Shown: in pieces, positions 1 through 7,062 of the stretch
How positions within the stretch are numbered: the first letter of the stretch is position 1
How the letters are laid out: the number at the start of each line of letters is the position of its first letter
Assembly (NCBI GenBank): GCA_007117185.1
Contig: SKHA01000150.1
Span: forward strand, 1 to 20,021
Origin: Spirochaeta sp.
GTDB taxonomy: Bacteria > Spirochaetota > Spirochaetia > DSM-27196 > Alkalispirochaetaceae
DNA: 20,021 nucleotides
Reading direction: 5' to 3'
The notes under the pieces: model-generated
Told to the model about the DNA's origin: nothing
The model's database searches: none
What the model saw: the letters and a program-made list of their open reading frames with translations, nothing else
Program-made: the position numbers and the translations under genes

Positions 1-2
1 AG

Positions 3-401
3 GGGTTCCGGCAAGCTGTGGATACTCTGATTCTCACCGTTCGTGGTATCGGGTTGTTGTTCTCGGGGATCGACCTCAGTCAGGCGTTGATGGGGCCGGC
101 CCGCATCACCTACCTTGTCGGCGAGGTGGCGACGGAAGGTTTTCGATCAGGGCTGGGGAGCGGGCTGCTCTCGTTCTTCAACTTCCTCAGCCTGATCAGC
201 ATCACCCTGTTCTTCATGAACTTGCTTCCCATCCCGGCCCTGGACGGCGGTCAGATTCTGCTGACGGTGTACGAGATCCTCTCGCGCAAGCCCCTTCACC
301 CCCGGCTGGTCTACCGTTTTCAGGTTGTGGGAACGGTAATGATTCTGACCCTCCTCGTTTTCGCCCTGTTTAATGATATTCTCTTTTTTGCCCGGAGTTG
401 A
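3..401 (+). CDS. rseP: RseP-type site-2 zinc metalloprotease, C-terminal fragment (5' end outside window)
   Basis: This is the C-terminal 132 residues of an intramembrane zinc protease of the RseP/RasP (M50) family, which cuts anti-sigma factors or signal-peptide remnants inside the inner membrane. The reading frame is open from the window edge; a GTG at 18 is in frame but is probably internal. The diagnostic motif is NLLPIPALDGGQ, about two thirds of the way along, whose LDG aspartate is the third zinc ligand of the family. It is followed by a hydrophobic segment ending in ALFNDILFFARS. The HExxH motif and PDZ domains would lie upstream and cannot be seen. The stop codon is two bases before the ATG of the next gene, so the two are probably co-transcribed. 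Confidence 0.93.
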   Translation, partial: GFRQAVDTLILTVRGIGLLFSGIDLSQALMGPARITYLVGEVATEGFRSGLGSGLLSFFNFLSLISITLFFMNLLPIPALDGGQILLTVYEILSRKPLHPRLVYRFQVVGTVMILTLLVFALFNDILFFARS

Positions 402-403
402 CC

Positions 404-2593
404 ATGAGAAATCGACCTTCCATCGTTACCATCTCGATTGTTCTGTTCCTTCTTTTTCTCGCTGCCGTCAGCGCCGTACCACCGGTGACCTTTCGCAGCG
501 GTCATGCCGGTGCTGTCCAGGCGGTGAGATGGCACGGCGATGAGGAAGTACTGTTTACCGCCGGTAACGATGGGAAGCTCATGGTCTGGCACCCATCATC
601 AAACCGTCTACTCCAATCTATTCGCGTAGGGCGTTACCCCGTACGGAAGATCGCACTGTATCCTGACGGCGAGCGTGTTGCTGTTCTCAGCGGCGATGGC
701 CAGAGAACCTTTCGCCTTACCGTCTGGAACTGGCGCTCCGGTGAGCGACTGTTTCGACACACCATGGATAATGACATCTTGTGGATGGAAATCTCGCCAC
801 AGGGTTCTTATCTGCTCTACTCTACCCCGGAACTGCGAAGCATGCGCGTTCTGGATGCACAAAGCGGCCGGGAACTACCCTTTCTCCGGCAGAACACTGG
901 AATCGTATCGTGGTTTGTTCCCGCGACCAGCGAAGAACGGGTCATGACCTACACACCGGCAAACGGTAGAATCGAATATCGATCCATCGTCACCGGCTCG
1001 GTTGCCGCAACGTTTCAGGGTCCGGCAGGCATTGAACAGCTGGTCCTTCTGGACCAGCGACGTTACGCTGCGGGGCGATCCGCATCAGGGCAGTTGATCG
1101 TCCTGGATCTGTTGAACGGAACTGTGGTGGCAGAAACCGCGGCAGGCGACATCGAGACGATCCGACGGGACGAAAACTCTCCGGATATTGTCGTTCTGTC
1201 CCGCGCGTTCGGGGGTAATCGCGCGATCCGACGTTATCGCTTCGAGAATGGAACGCTGCAACAGCGATTTGTCCCCCGGAGAGAGATCGGTGATGAAACT
1301 TCCAATATCGTTGCTGCAGACCGGGAGTTCTTTGGCACCGACCCGGAGGGGCGGATACTGCGATGGTCACCCTTTGCGGCGACACCGGTAGTGTTTGCAG
1401 AGAACCAGGTACAACCGGTTCTGGATATGACCTTTTCTTCCGGGCAGCTGCAGATCCTTACAGCTTCACAACTGCTGACCATCAACAGCGACTTCTTCAG
1501 AGACTTGAGCTTTATCAATCACCGTACCTCCCGGGTCGCTGCAACCCCGGGTACACGATTTCTTGTTGCCGGAGAGCGTGATATCATGCTCTGGACACCA
1601 GGCAGTCTGAACACACCCCTGCAGTCATTCTCATCGTTTACTTCCGGCCTGACACCCACGATCTACACCATTCCCCAAAACGCCATGGTGGTTCAGACAA
1701 CGGCTACGGAAGTCCTCGTACTCACCCGCAACGGGAATCTTCAGCTTCTTGATCGCGCGTCAGGAGAGCAGTCCTTTTCATACCGCTCAGGGGGATCCCA
1801 GACAGCGCTGCGTACGCCCCGGGATATATTCCTTGGAAAGTCTTCCCATGGTGGTGTACTGGATTCTGCAATTCTGCGAATAGACCCGCGGTCAGGTCAG
1901 ACAGTTCCATTGGATTCCGAGGCTGATCTGGTGTTTTCGCTTCACTACGACAACCGCCGGGGACGACTGTTCGCGATCGGAGTCCGCAGCGATGACAACA
2001 ATAGAATCTCCACAATCCTGGAAGTCTTTGACGGGATCAATTTCCAGCGACGTCGGGTAATTCTGGAAGTACCCGGGGAGTATCTGGACGCGAACCTGGT
2101 TATCGACGAAACCACCGGTTCTACTTACACCACTCTCGACGACCGCGGCGGCATCCTGCGATGGGACGGTATCCGGGTGAGCGAACTCGACCGAAACCAG
2201 GGCCATATCCCCAGGCGTCTGGCACTGGTAGAGCAGCATCTCCTTTCCGTAAACTGGGACGGGACACTTTCCGTTATTGACCGCCAGTCCGGAAGCGTCC
2301 TGATAGACTTGTTTGTGGTGGCCGGAGATCGACCTGGTGCGTGGTTGGCACTCCAACCAGACGGCGGCGTCTATACATCCCAGGGCACTCTGGCAACCGC
2401 CCGGTATCTGTCGGTGAATGTGCCGGGTACGTCCCTGGAACGTTTCCTCTTTCGGCCGCAACAGGTCTCTCCGGTTAGTCCCGACCCGTCCACCTTTCCT
2501 GGACGTCCCGGAAGCCGCTTTGAAGACTTCCGGCAGCCCGACCCTCCCGAACCCTTCGATCCGGAGTCGGGAGCTCCTGCTCCCAGCTCCTGA
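404..2593 (+). CDS. Exported WD40-like beta-propeller protein
   Basis: A 729-residue protein. I chose ATG 404 (GGAG at 394-397, 6-nt spacer) over the in-frame TTG at 398. Residues 1-25 form a Sec signal peptide: basic start MRNRP, a long hydrophobic core, then AVSA, a plausible signal peptidase site. The rest reads as repeated beta-strand units. The first is the clearest WD40 repeat (GHAGAVQAVRW..LFTAGNDGKLMVWHP), followed by weaker ones such as LTVWNW, LIVLDL, LQLLDR and LRWDG. The propeller would therefore be extracytoplasmic and could scaffold an envelope complex. The last 45 residues are rich in Pro, Asp and Ser (PSTFPGRPG..PDPPEPFDPE) and probably disordered. No catalytic motif is visible. 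Its position behind rseP suggests an envelope role, but this is inference only. Exact blade number is not resolvable by eye. Confidence 0.85.
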   Translation: MRNRPSIVTISIVLFLLFLAAVSAVPPVTFRSGHAGAVQAVRWHGDEEVLFTAGNDGKLMVWHPSSNRLLQSIRVGRYPVRKIALYPDGERVAVLSGDGQRTFRLTVWNWRSGERLFRHTMDNDILWMEISPQGSYLLYSTPELRSMRVLDAQSGRELPFLRQNTGIVSWFVPATSEERVMTYTPANGRIEYRSIVTGSVAATFQGPAGIEQLVLLDQRRYAAGRSASGQLIVLDLLNGTVVAETAAGDIETIRRDENSPDIVVLSRAFGGNRAIRRYRFENGTLQQRFVPRREIGDETSNIVAADREFFGTDPEGRILRWSPFAATPVVFAENQVQPVLDMTFSSGQLQILTASQLLTINSDFFRDLSFINHRTSRVAATPGTRFLVAGERDIMLWTPGSLNTPLQSFSSFTSGLTPTIYTIPQNAMVVQTTATEVLVLTRNGNLQLLDRASGEQSFSYRSGGSQTALRTPRDIFLGKSSHGGVLDSAILRIDPRSGQTVPLDSEADLVFSLHYDNRRGRLFAIGVRSDDNNRISTILEVFDGINFQRRRVILEVPGEYLDANLVIDETTGSTYTTLDDRGGILRWDGIRVSELDRNQGHIPRRLALVEQHLLSVNWDGTLSVIDRQSGSVLIDLFVVAGDRPGAWLALQPDGGVYTSQGTLATARYLSVNVPGTSLERFLFRPQQVSPVSPDPSTFPGRPGSRFEDFRQPDPPEPFDPESGAPAPSS

Positions 2594-2605
2594 GCGAGAG
2601 AACCC

Positions 2606-2881
2606 TCAGAGAATCTTGGCGACTGCCTGACGAACAGCGCTGCGGATCTCCTCTCCGTGTTCTTCCATAAGGGTGTCGGCATAGAGACGACCCAGCAGGT
2701 TAACCCGGTACATGGGCCGTACGTGGTTGAGCGCGTAGGCGGCCATGTCCAGGATCAGGTCTTCCGAGACGGCATCAAGCTGGTTCTCTTCCTCAAGGTA
2801 CCTCCCCAGTTCGCTGATCACCAGCCGTTCCGCTTCGTTGGTCAGTTCTTCAAAACTGTACATCTCTGTCAGTCCCATCAT
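2606..2881 (-). CDS. ComFB-family small protein
   Basis: A 91-residue protein starting at ATG 2881 or the adjacent ATG 2878. GGAGG, formed by the last two Gly codons of dnaB, lies 5 nt upstream of the first ATG. The frame stays open to 2941, but that extension lies inside dnaB and I reject it. The central segment DMAAYALNHVRPMYRVNLLGRLY (residues 45-67) resembles the D-x-x-A-x-ALN-x-(L)-P-x-Y core of the late-competence ComFB family (PF10719), with an acidic helix before it. Family proteins of about this size occur in Bacillus competence operons. Cyanobacterial members have been reported to bind cyclic di-nucleotides; whether this one does is unknown. It is the last gene of the rpsF-dnaB operon, separated from dnaB by one nucleotide (TGA-G-ATG), so translation is probably coupled. 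It converges with the propeller gene. Confidence 0.78.
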   Translation of the reverse strand: MMGLTEMYSFEELTNEAERLVISELGRYLEEENQLDAVSEDLILDMAAYALNHVRPMYRVNLLGRLYADTLMEEHGEEIRSAVRQAVAKIL

Positions 2882-2882
2882 C

Positions 2883-4217
2883 TCAGCCTCCCTGGTCCAT
2901 GTCGTCGGCCAGATTGTCAAACTTGGTGTATCGCGGGACAAAGGCTATCCGTATCGTCCCTACCGGCCCGTTCCGTTGCTTGGCAACAATCAGTTCCGTT
3001 TCAATCACGTTCAGCGCTTCGGTGGACGACTGGTCCAGATTCCGATCACGGTGAAGAAATATAACAACGTCGGCGTCCTGTTCGATACTACCGGACTCTC
3101 TAATGTTAGAGAGCATCGGCCGCTTTCCCTCAGTATCGCGGGAAACCTGCGAAAGCGCCACTACCGGGATGTTCAACTCACGAGCAAGTGATTTCAACGA
3201 TCGCGAAATGTCCGCGATTTGCTCGTGCCGGGCCAACTCCATGTTTTCATTGGTGATGAGGGTAATATAGTCAACAAAGATGATTCGCACCCCGTGCTGC
3301 CCCACCATCCTGCGAGCTTGTGCCCGCAAGTCCAGCAACCGCATCCCCGGAGAGTCTGAGATCCACAACGGAGCTTCGTAGATTCGGCCGGCCGCATTGG
3401 TCAGATTGGCAAAATCGGCAGGTCGCAACATCCCGGTACGGATCGTCTGGCTGCTGATGCGCGCTTCGCTGGCAACCAACCGCTGCATCAAGGCCATGTC
3501 ACTCATTTCGAGGGTGAAGAACCCGACAGGCACCTTGTGGGCCACGGAAATGTTAGCCGCCATCGTCAACGCCAGAGCGGTCTTACCGACGGACGGGCGG
3601 GCGCCGATAACGATGAACTCACTATTCTGGAAACCACTGGTCATGTTGTCCAGAGCGGTAAAGCCGGTGGCAATTCCGGTGTAGTCTTCCTGGTTGTGAT
3701 ACAGCTTTTCGATCGCCGCGACGGTGCGTTTCACCACGTCCCGGGCGGGGAGAAATGACTGGGTCTGGTTGGTTTCCGCCAGTTCGAATATTCGTCGTTC
3801 CGCTTCCTCGAGGACCTGCCGGGTGGGAATGGTATCGTCGAAACAGCTTTCGGTGACCTCCGCGGCAAGGGTTATCAACCGGCGTCGCAGGCTCGTCTCC
3901 TGAACAATTTTTGCGTAGTACTCTACATTGGCGCTGGTGGGTACGGTCGTGGTGAGGGATGCAACGTAGGCGGCACCGCCCACGCGCTCCAACTGTCCGG
4001 CTTTCTGCAACTCATTGGTCAGCGTTATCAGATCGATGCTCTCGCCGCGATCCCACAGCTGTATGATTGCGCTGAAGATATGTCCATGGGCCTGCCGGTA
4101 GAAATCATCGGGTCGTACATAGTCTACAACCCGAGTGACCGCAGGGGCATCAAGAAGAATTGCGCCGAGTGTGGCTACCTCGGCATCAACATTATGAGGA
4201 GGAACTCTCCCTTGCAT
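2883..4217 (-). CDS. dnaB: Replicative DNA helicase DnaB
   Basis: The hexameric 5'-3' helicase that unwinds DNA at the replication fork. It is 444 residues, a normal length. The N-terminal domain begins in the typical way (RVPPHNVDAEVATLGAIL, residues 4-21) and carries TNELQKAGQLERVGG near 67-81. The RecA-like motor has Walker A GARPSVGKTA (205-214), the family motif FFTLEMS (233-239), Walker B IIFVDY (312-317, usually DYLQL, here DYITL), ALSQVSR (354-360) and a C-terminal block with RESGSIEQDADVVIFLHR and AKQRNGPVGTIRIAF. The start ATG is followed by the expected family N-terminus. The nearest GGAGG is rather far, about 13 nt upstream. It lies 8 nt behind rplI, an order common in bacteria. 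No intein is present. Confidence 0.97.
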   Translation of the reverse strand: MQGRVPPHNVDAEVATLGAILLDAPAVTRVVDYVRPDDFYRQAHGHIFSAIIQLWDRGESIDLITLTNELQKAGQLERVGGAAYVASLTTTVPTSANVEYYAKIVQETSLRRRLITLAAEVTESCFDDTIPTRQVLEEAERRIFELAETNQTQSFLPARDVVKRTVAAIEKLYHNQEDYTGIATGFTALDNMTSGFQNSEFIVIGARPSVGKTALALTMAANISVAHKVPVGFFTLEMSDMALMQRLVASEARISSQTIRTGMLRPADFANLTNAAGRIYEAPLWISDSPGMRLLDLRAQARRMVGQHGVRIIFVDYITLITNENMELARHEQIADISRSLKSLARELNIPVVALSQVSRDTEGKRPMLSNIRESGSIEQDADVVIFLHRDRNLDQSSTEALNVIETELIVAKQRNGPVGTIRIAFVPRYTKFDNLADDMDQGG

Positions 4218-4225
4218 GGAAGGGA

Positions 4226-4909
4226 TCAGTCCTCCAGGGGCTCTTCAGCTTCCTCTTCAACCTGAGCTTCAGCTTCAGCTTCAGCCTCCGCTGCTTCAGC
4301 CTCCGCCGCTTCAGCCTCCGCCGCTTCCATGGCGATAATCTCCGGGTCACGCTCTTCCTGTACCGGATCGGCAGGATCCTCAGCAACCGGAGATGCCTCC
4401 AGCGCCTGATCCACCGCTTTTGCCGCTTCAATCTTTCTGGCTTCCGCCTCAATTTCACGGCTGTTGGTCGCCTCGACCTTGACTGTCAGCGCCGCTTCCT
4501 GATCGCCGTACAGGCGAACCTTTACGCGGGTACTACCGGTGGTCTTGATACTGTGACCGGGAATCTCGATGCGTTTGCGTTCAACATCGATACCAGCTTT
4601 AGCAAGGTGTTCCTGAATTGTTGCCCCGGTTACCGATCCAAACAGCCTGCCGTTAACGCCGGAGGTCATTGTGATGACCAGGGGCTCCGCTTCAAGCCGC
4701 TCCTTGATTCCCGCCGCCTGCTTTCGTCGCTCAGCACGACGAGCTTCGATCTCAACCCGTCGTTCCTCAATGACCGCAAGATTGCGGGCGTTATATTCCA
4801 TTACCAGCCCTTTAGGCAGGAGGAAATTCCGGGCGTACCCTGGAGCTACAGTGCAGATATCTCCCTCTTCCCCAAGATTTGGCACGTCACTGCTCAGTAT
4901 AACCTTCAT
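4226..4909 (-). CDS. rplI: 50S ribosomal protein bL9 with long acidic Ala/Glu tail
   Basis: A large-subunit protein of the L1 stalk base. Residues 1-50 match the bL9 N-domain: MKVILSSDVPNLGEEGD, then the signature GYARNFLLPKGL (24-35). A connecting helix (about 45-75) and the C-domain (GRLFGSVT..., about 80-150) follow. The family is usually about 150 residues; this one is 227. The extra C-terminal portion is strongly acidic, with AEAEAAEAEAAEAEAEAEAQ from about 197 onward and an end in EEEAEEPLED, and is partly coded by tandem DNA repeats. GGGGAG lies 7 nt upstream of the ATG, inside the end of the upstream membrane-protein gene, which it overlaps by 23 nt. The tail may be a low-complexity extension, perhaps related to ionic adaptation; its function is unknown. 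Confidence 0.96.
   Translation of the reverse strand: MKVILSSDVPNLGEEGDICTVAPGYARNFLLPKGLVMEYNARNLAVIEERRVEIEARRAERRKQAAGIKERLEAEPLVITMTSGVNGRLFGSVTGATIQEHLAKAGIDVERKRIEIPGHSIKTTGSTRVKVRLYGDQEAALTVKVEATNSREIEAEARKIEAAKAVDQALEASPVAEDPADPVQEERDPEIIAMEAAEAEAAEAEAAEAEAEAEAQVEEEAEEPLED
4276..4320. repeat. 15-bp tandem repeat (3 units) in the rplI tail
   Basis: Three consecutive 15-bp units of the form CNGCTTCAGCCTCCG (4276-4290, 4291-4305, 4306-4320) differ only at the second base (A, T, C). A partial unit follows at 4321-4327, and GCTTCA hexamers precede them at about 4266-4277. On the minus strand they encode Glu-Ala-rich residues. A whole number of codons per unit means copy-number slippage would change tail length without breaking the frame. 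Confidence 0.9.
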
Positions 4910-5849
4910 TATGCTCTCCCCTTTTATAGTCTATCCATAACTCGCTGACGCCAAAGAGGGGCAACCCCCCTGTCACAATCGCATTCAACCCCGGCACCAC
5001 CATCAGTATCAACGCCAGGGTTAACACCATCCGCTGTCCGGCCTCACCAACACCCCGCAGATGCAGAAGATGCTGGATAAGTCCCAACCCTTGTACCGCG
5101 AAAAGAAACGCGCTGACCAGCAACGTGTTCCATCCGATTACCCGGGCAACTCCACTCCCCTGCAACCACGCAAGGACTACAAGGGCCAGCCCCGCGATCA
5201 GAAACCAGATCAACTGATCCGGAACGCGTGCCGACCTCAGACTGGCAGATACGCCCCGGGAGCGCAGAACCAGCGCCCGTCCAAACCACCAGTTAACGGC
5301 GATTCCGGCTACCATGCCGAAACCGACGGTACTGAAAAGGACCTGGCGGAACAGGTCAATCCACAGTTCCCAGTTTCCGCCAACTCCGAGAGCCTGAAAC
5401 ACCGCAGCCAGCTGCTCCGACCCGGCCCCCTCGGTCAGACCCATCAATGAAATCATCCCCGGCAACGCGCCGGCAAGGGCAACTGCCCCGGCCAGGGGCA
5501 GCCGAAACCACCACGGCCGGGAAAGGACGTTGAACAGCACCAGCCCGGTGAGAAACCCCACCGGCATCAACGCGTCCAGAATCAGAACGCCCGTGGAAAC
5601 GTCGGTCAATCCCCGCAGGCGCGCAACCTGAACCATATGCACCACCAGCAGAACAGCCGCTGTGGACACAGCGACACGCATGCCATGGCGCACACCGTGC
5701 CGGGTGAACATCACCTGCAGCGGCACCGCAAAAATGAAGGAGAAGATCCCCGAATAGAAGAGAGCCACACTGATCAACGCCGGAACTGTCAGCGCAAGCA
5801 GCTGGCCCCGGGTAAACCGGGGAAAATCACCCATGATGCTTTCAATCAA
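4887..5849 (-). CDS. DUF2232 (YybS-like) polytopic membrane protein
   Basis: A 320-residue integral membrane protein with about eight hydrophobic segments, for example ALISVALFYSGIFSFIFAV, AVLLVVHMVQV, LIWFLIAGLALVVLAW and LTLALILMVVPGLNAI. It has no recognisable catalytic motif. Size, topology, the C-terminal pattern (G..QH....RG......R......L......P....I....G) and location beside rpsR-rplI fit the DUF2232/YybS family, which neighbours rplI in Bacillus as well. Function in the family is not established. The reading starts at TTG 5849, giving a 4-nt TTGA overlap with the rpsR stop and probable translational coupling. ATG 5834, five codons in, is an alternative; neither has a good Shine-Dalgarno sequence. 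The 3' end runs 23 nt into rplI. Confidence 0.72.
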   Translation of the reverse strand: MIESIMGDFPRFTRGQLLALTVPALISVALFYSGIFSFIFAVPLQVMFTRHGVRHGMRVAVSTAAVLLVVHMVQVARLRGLTDVSTGVLILDALMPVGFLTGLVLFNVLSRPWWFRLPLAGAVALAGALPGMISLMGLTEGAGSEQLAAVFQALGVGGNWELWIDLFRQVLFSTVGFGMVAGIAVNWWFGRALVLRSRGVSASLRSARVPDQLIWFLIAGLALVVLAWLQGSGVARVIGWNTLLVSAFLFAVQGLGLIQHLLHLRGVGEAGQRMVLTLALILMVVPGLNAIVTGGLPLFGVSELWIDYKRGEHNEGYTEQ

Positions 5850-6139
5850 CCCATCGGCAGCAGGCCGAGAAACCGGGCCCGTTTGATCTCCTGTACGAGC
5901 TTTCGCTGATTCTTGGCGGAGGTTCCGGTAATACGACGCGGCAAAATCTTGCCACTTTCGGTCAGAAACCTGCGCAGAACATCAGGCCGCTTGTAGTCCA
6001 CCACAAGGTTGTGAACCTTGATCTTGTCCACTTTCTTGCGGAAGTGGCTGCGGCCGCGAGGTCGAAACCCCCGCCCGCCGTCCCGGTCATCGCGACCGTC
6101 CCGGCCGTCGTCAAAATTTCTTCTTCCATCGTCAGACAT
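5846..6139 (-). CDS. rpsR: 30S ribosomal protein bS18
   Basis: A small-subunit protein that pairs with bS6 on the 16S rRNA platform. It is 97 residues. The conserved core is RSHFRKKVDKIKVHNLVVDYKRPDVLRRFLTESGKILPRRITGTSAKNQRKLVQEIKRARFLGLLP, including the family hallmark LPRRITG.SAK.QR.L...IKRAR. An N-terminal extension of about 29 residues is unusually rich in Arg, Asp and Gly (DDGRDGRDDRDGGRG). AGGAGA about 7 nt upstream of ATG 6139 supports the start. It follows ssb by 30 nt, the standard rpsF-ssb-rpsR arrangement. Confidence 0.96.
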   Translation of the reverse strand: MSDDGRRNFDDGRDGRDDRDGGRGFRPRGRSHFRKKVDKIKVHNLVVDYKRPDVLRRFLTESGKILPRRITGTSAKNQRKLVQEIKRARFLGLLPMG

Positions 6140-6169
6140 CTCTGTTCTCCTGAAGTCCTGTTACTGTGT

Positions 6170-6664
6170 TCAGAACGGAATATTGTCGGGGAAATCATCG
6201 CCACCGAACCCGTCGTCTCCACCAGAGGAGGAGGAGGACGACGATCCACTGTCGCTGTTGCGTCCCGGTGAACCGCCGCCGTAGCCGCCACCGCCACCGC
6301 CACCGCCACCACCGGAAGCGGCGCCACCGCCGTCACCACCGCCAAGAAGCATTACGTTCTCGGCGATGATGGCAACCTTGCTGCGGTTCTGGCCGGACTC
6401 CTTGTCCTGCCAGCGGTCCTGCTTCAGCCTGCCGTCGACACCAACCTGTTTCCCCTTGACGAGGTATCGCTGGATGGCCTCTCCCTGACGCCCAAAAAGC
6501 GTGACATCAAAGAAGTTGGCCTCGTCGACCCACTCCTCACCCTGTTTTCGCCTATTATTGATTGCCAGTGAAAACTCACAGATCGCCATGCCTCCGCCAG
6601 TGTATTTCAGCTGGGCATCGCGGGTGAGACGTCCTACCAGGACAACACGGTTGATATCAGCCAT
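6170..6664 (-). CDS. ssb: Single-stranded DNA-binding protein SSB
   Basis: It protects single-stranded DNA and recruits replication and repair enzymes. It is 164 residues. Residues 1-107 are the OB fold, with MADINRVVLVGRLTRDAQLKYT at the start, FSLAINNR, and FFDVTLFGRQGEAIQRYLVKGKQVGVDGRLKQDRW. A glycine-rich linker (about 108-132, including runs of Gly) and a poly-Ser stretch (about 138-147) follow. The acidic tip DDFPDNIPF ends in the D-I/N-P-F motif by which SSB binds partner proteins. It starts 3 nt after the rpsF stop with no strong Shine-Dalgarno sequence, which suggests coupling to rpsF translation. Confidence 0.97.
   Translation of the reverse strand: MADINRVVLVGRLTRDAQLKYTGGGMAICEFSLAINNRRKQGEEWVDEANFFDVTLFGRQGEAIQRYLVKGKQVGVDGRLKQDRWQDKESGQNRSKVAIIAENVMLLGGGDGGGAASGGGGGGGGGGYGGGSPGRNSDSGSSSSSSSGGDDGFGGDDFPDNIPF
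6285..6308. repeat. CCGCCA hexanucleotide repeat in the ssb linker
   Basis: Four tandem copies of CCGCCA on the plus strand encode part of the poly-glycine linker of SSB on the minus strand. Related CCA/CCG triplets continue on both sides. Copy-number changes would only lengthen or shorten the disordered linker. Confidence 0.85.
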
Positions 6665-6667
6665 CGA

Positions 6668-6949
6668 TCAGTCGTCGCGGCGGACCATGAGAAACCGCAG
6701 CAGTTCGTCCTGCAGGCGCAGAGCGTACTCAACCTTGTGAGCTGCGTCGGGTTCCATGTTGCATACATAATAGAAGTAGTGGGCCTGCAGCTGTTTCTTG
6801 ATTGGAAACGCCAGCTGTCGGATGCCCATATCCTCTTCTTTTTCGATCTGGGCTCCCAGTTTCTTCAACTCTTCGCGTACTGCCTCTACACCGGCCGAGA
6901 AAATTTCCTGGTCAGCGCGAAATACGCACATCGCTTCATAGGTTCGCAA
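6668..6949 (-). CDS. rpsF: 30S ribosomal protein bS6
   Basis: First gene of the minus-strand operon; bS6 dimerises with bS18 on the small subunit. I chose TTG 6949: a consensus AAGGAGG (6956-6962) lies 6 nt upstream and the protein then begins (M)RTYEAMCVFRADQEIF, the usual bS6 N-terminus. The frame remains open to an ATG at 7042, but that 31-residue extension has no family match and would run over the leader and promoter region. The protein is 93 residues and contains EDMGIRQLAFPIKKQLQAHYFYYVCNME and ends LRFLMVRRDD, as expected. Many bacteria autoregulate this operon through an S6:S18-binding leader RNA; I could not confirm that motif here. Confidence 0.95.
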   Translation of the reverse strand: MRTYEAMCVFRADQEIFSAGVEAVREELKKLGAQIEKEEDMGIRQLAFPIKKQLQAHYFYYVCNMEPDAAHKVEYALRLQDELLRFLMVRRDD

Positions 6950-7013
6950 ATATCTCCTCCTTATGGACTTGCGTCTACCATTATTGTTACCATCAACGGC
7001 AGCAAGAAGGTCT

Positions 7014-7037
7014 CGGGAAAATACCATACCTTTCCCG
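7014..7037. repeat. 7-bp inverted repeat between the rpsF operon and the divergent pyk unit
   Basis: CGGGAAA (7014-7020) and TTTCCCG (7031-7037) are perfect reverse complements separated by 10 nt. The dyad sits in the divergent intergenic region, across the -10 box and spacer of the candidate rpsF promoter. It could be an operator or, if transcription starts further upstream, a hairpin in the rpsF leader. There is no evidence yet to choose. Confidence 0.6.
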
Positions 7038-7047
7038 GTCACGTCAA
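7018..7047 (-). promoter_or_regulatory. Candidate sigma-70-type promoter of the rpsF operon
   Basis: On the minus strand, TTGACG (7042-7047, 5 of 6 to consensus) is followed 18 nt later by TATTTT (7018-7023, 4 of 6). Transcription would start near 7010 and leave a leader of about 60 nt before the TTG of rpsF. The -10 box overlaps the 7-bp inverted repeat at 7014-7037. This is assigned by eye and remains tentative. Confidence 0.5.
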
Positions 7048-7062
7048 GAACGGAGGCTTCCC

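Noticed and set aside
2569..2584. Hairpin GGGAGC-TCCT-GCTCCC at the end of the propeller gene
   Set aside because: It is inside the coding sequence, the stem is only 6 bp and there is no T-run after it.
4160..4948. Plus-strand open frame across rplI
   Set aside because: Its N-terminal part is only Ser/Phe/Arg repeats made by the rplI tail repeats read backwards; bL9 on the minus strand is unambiguous.
6668..7042. Longer rpsF starting at ATG 7042
   Set aside because: The extra 31 residues match no bS6, whereas TTG 6949 has a perfect AAGGAGG at 6-nt spacing and gives the standard N-terminus.
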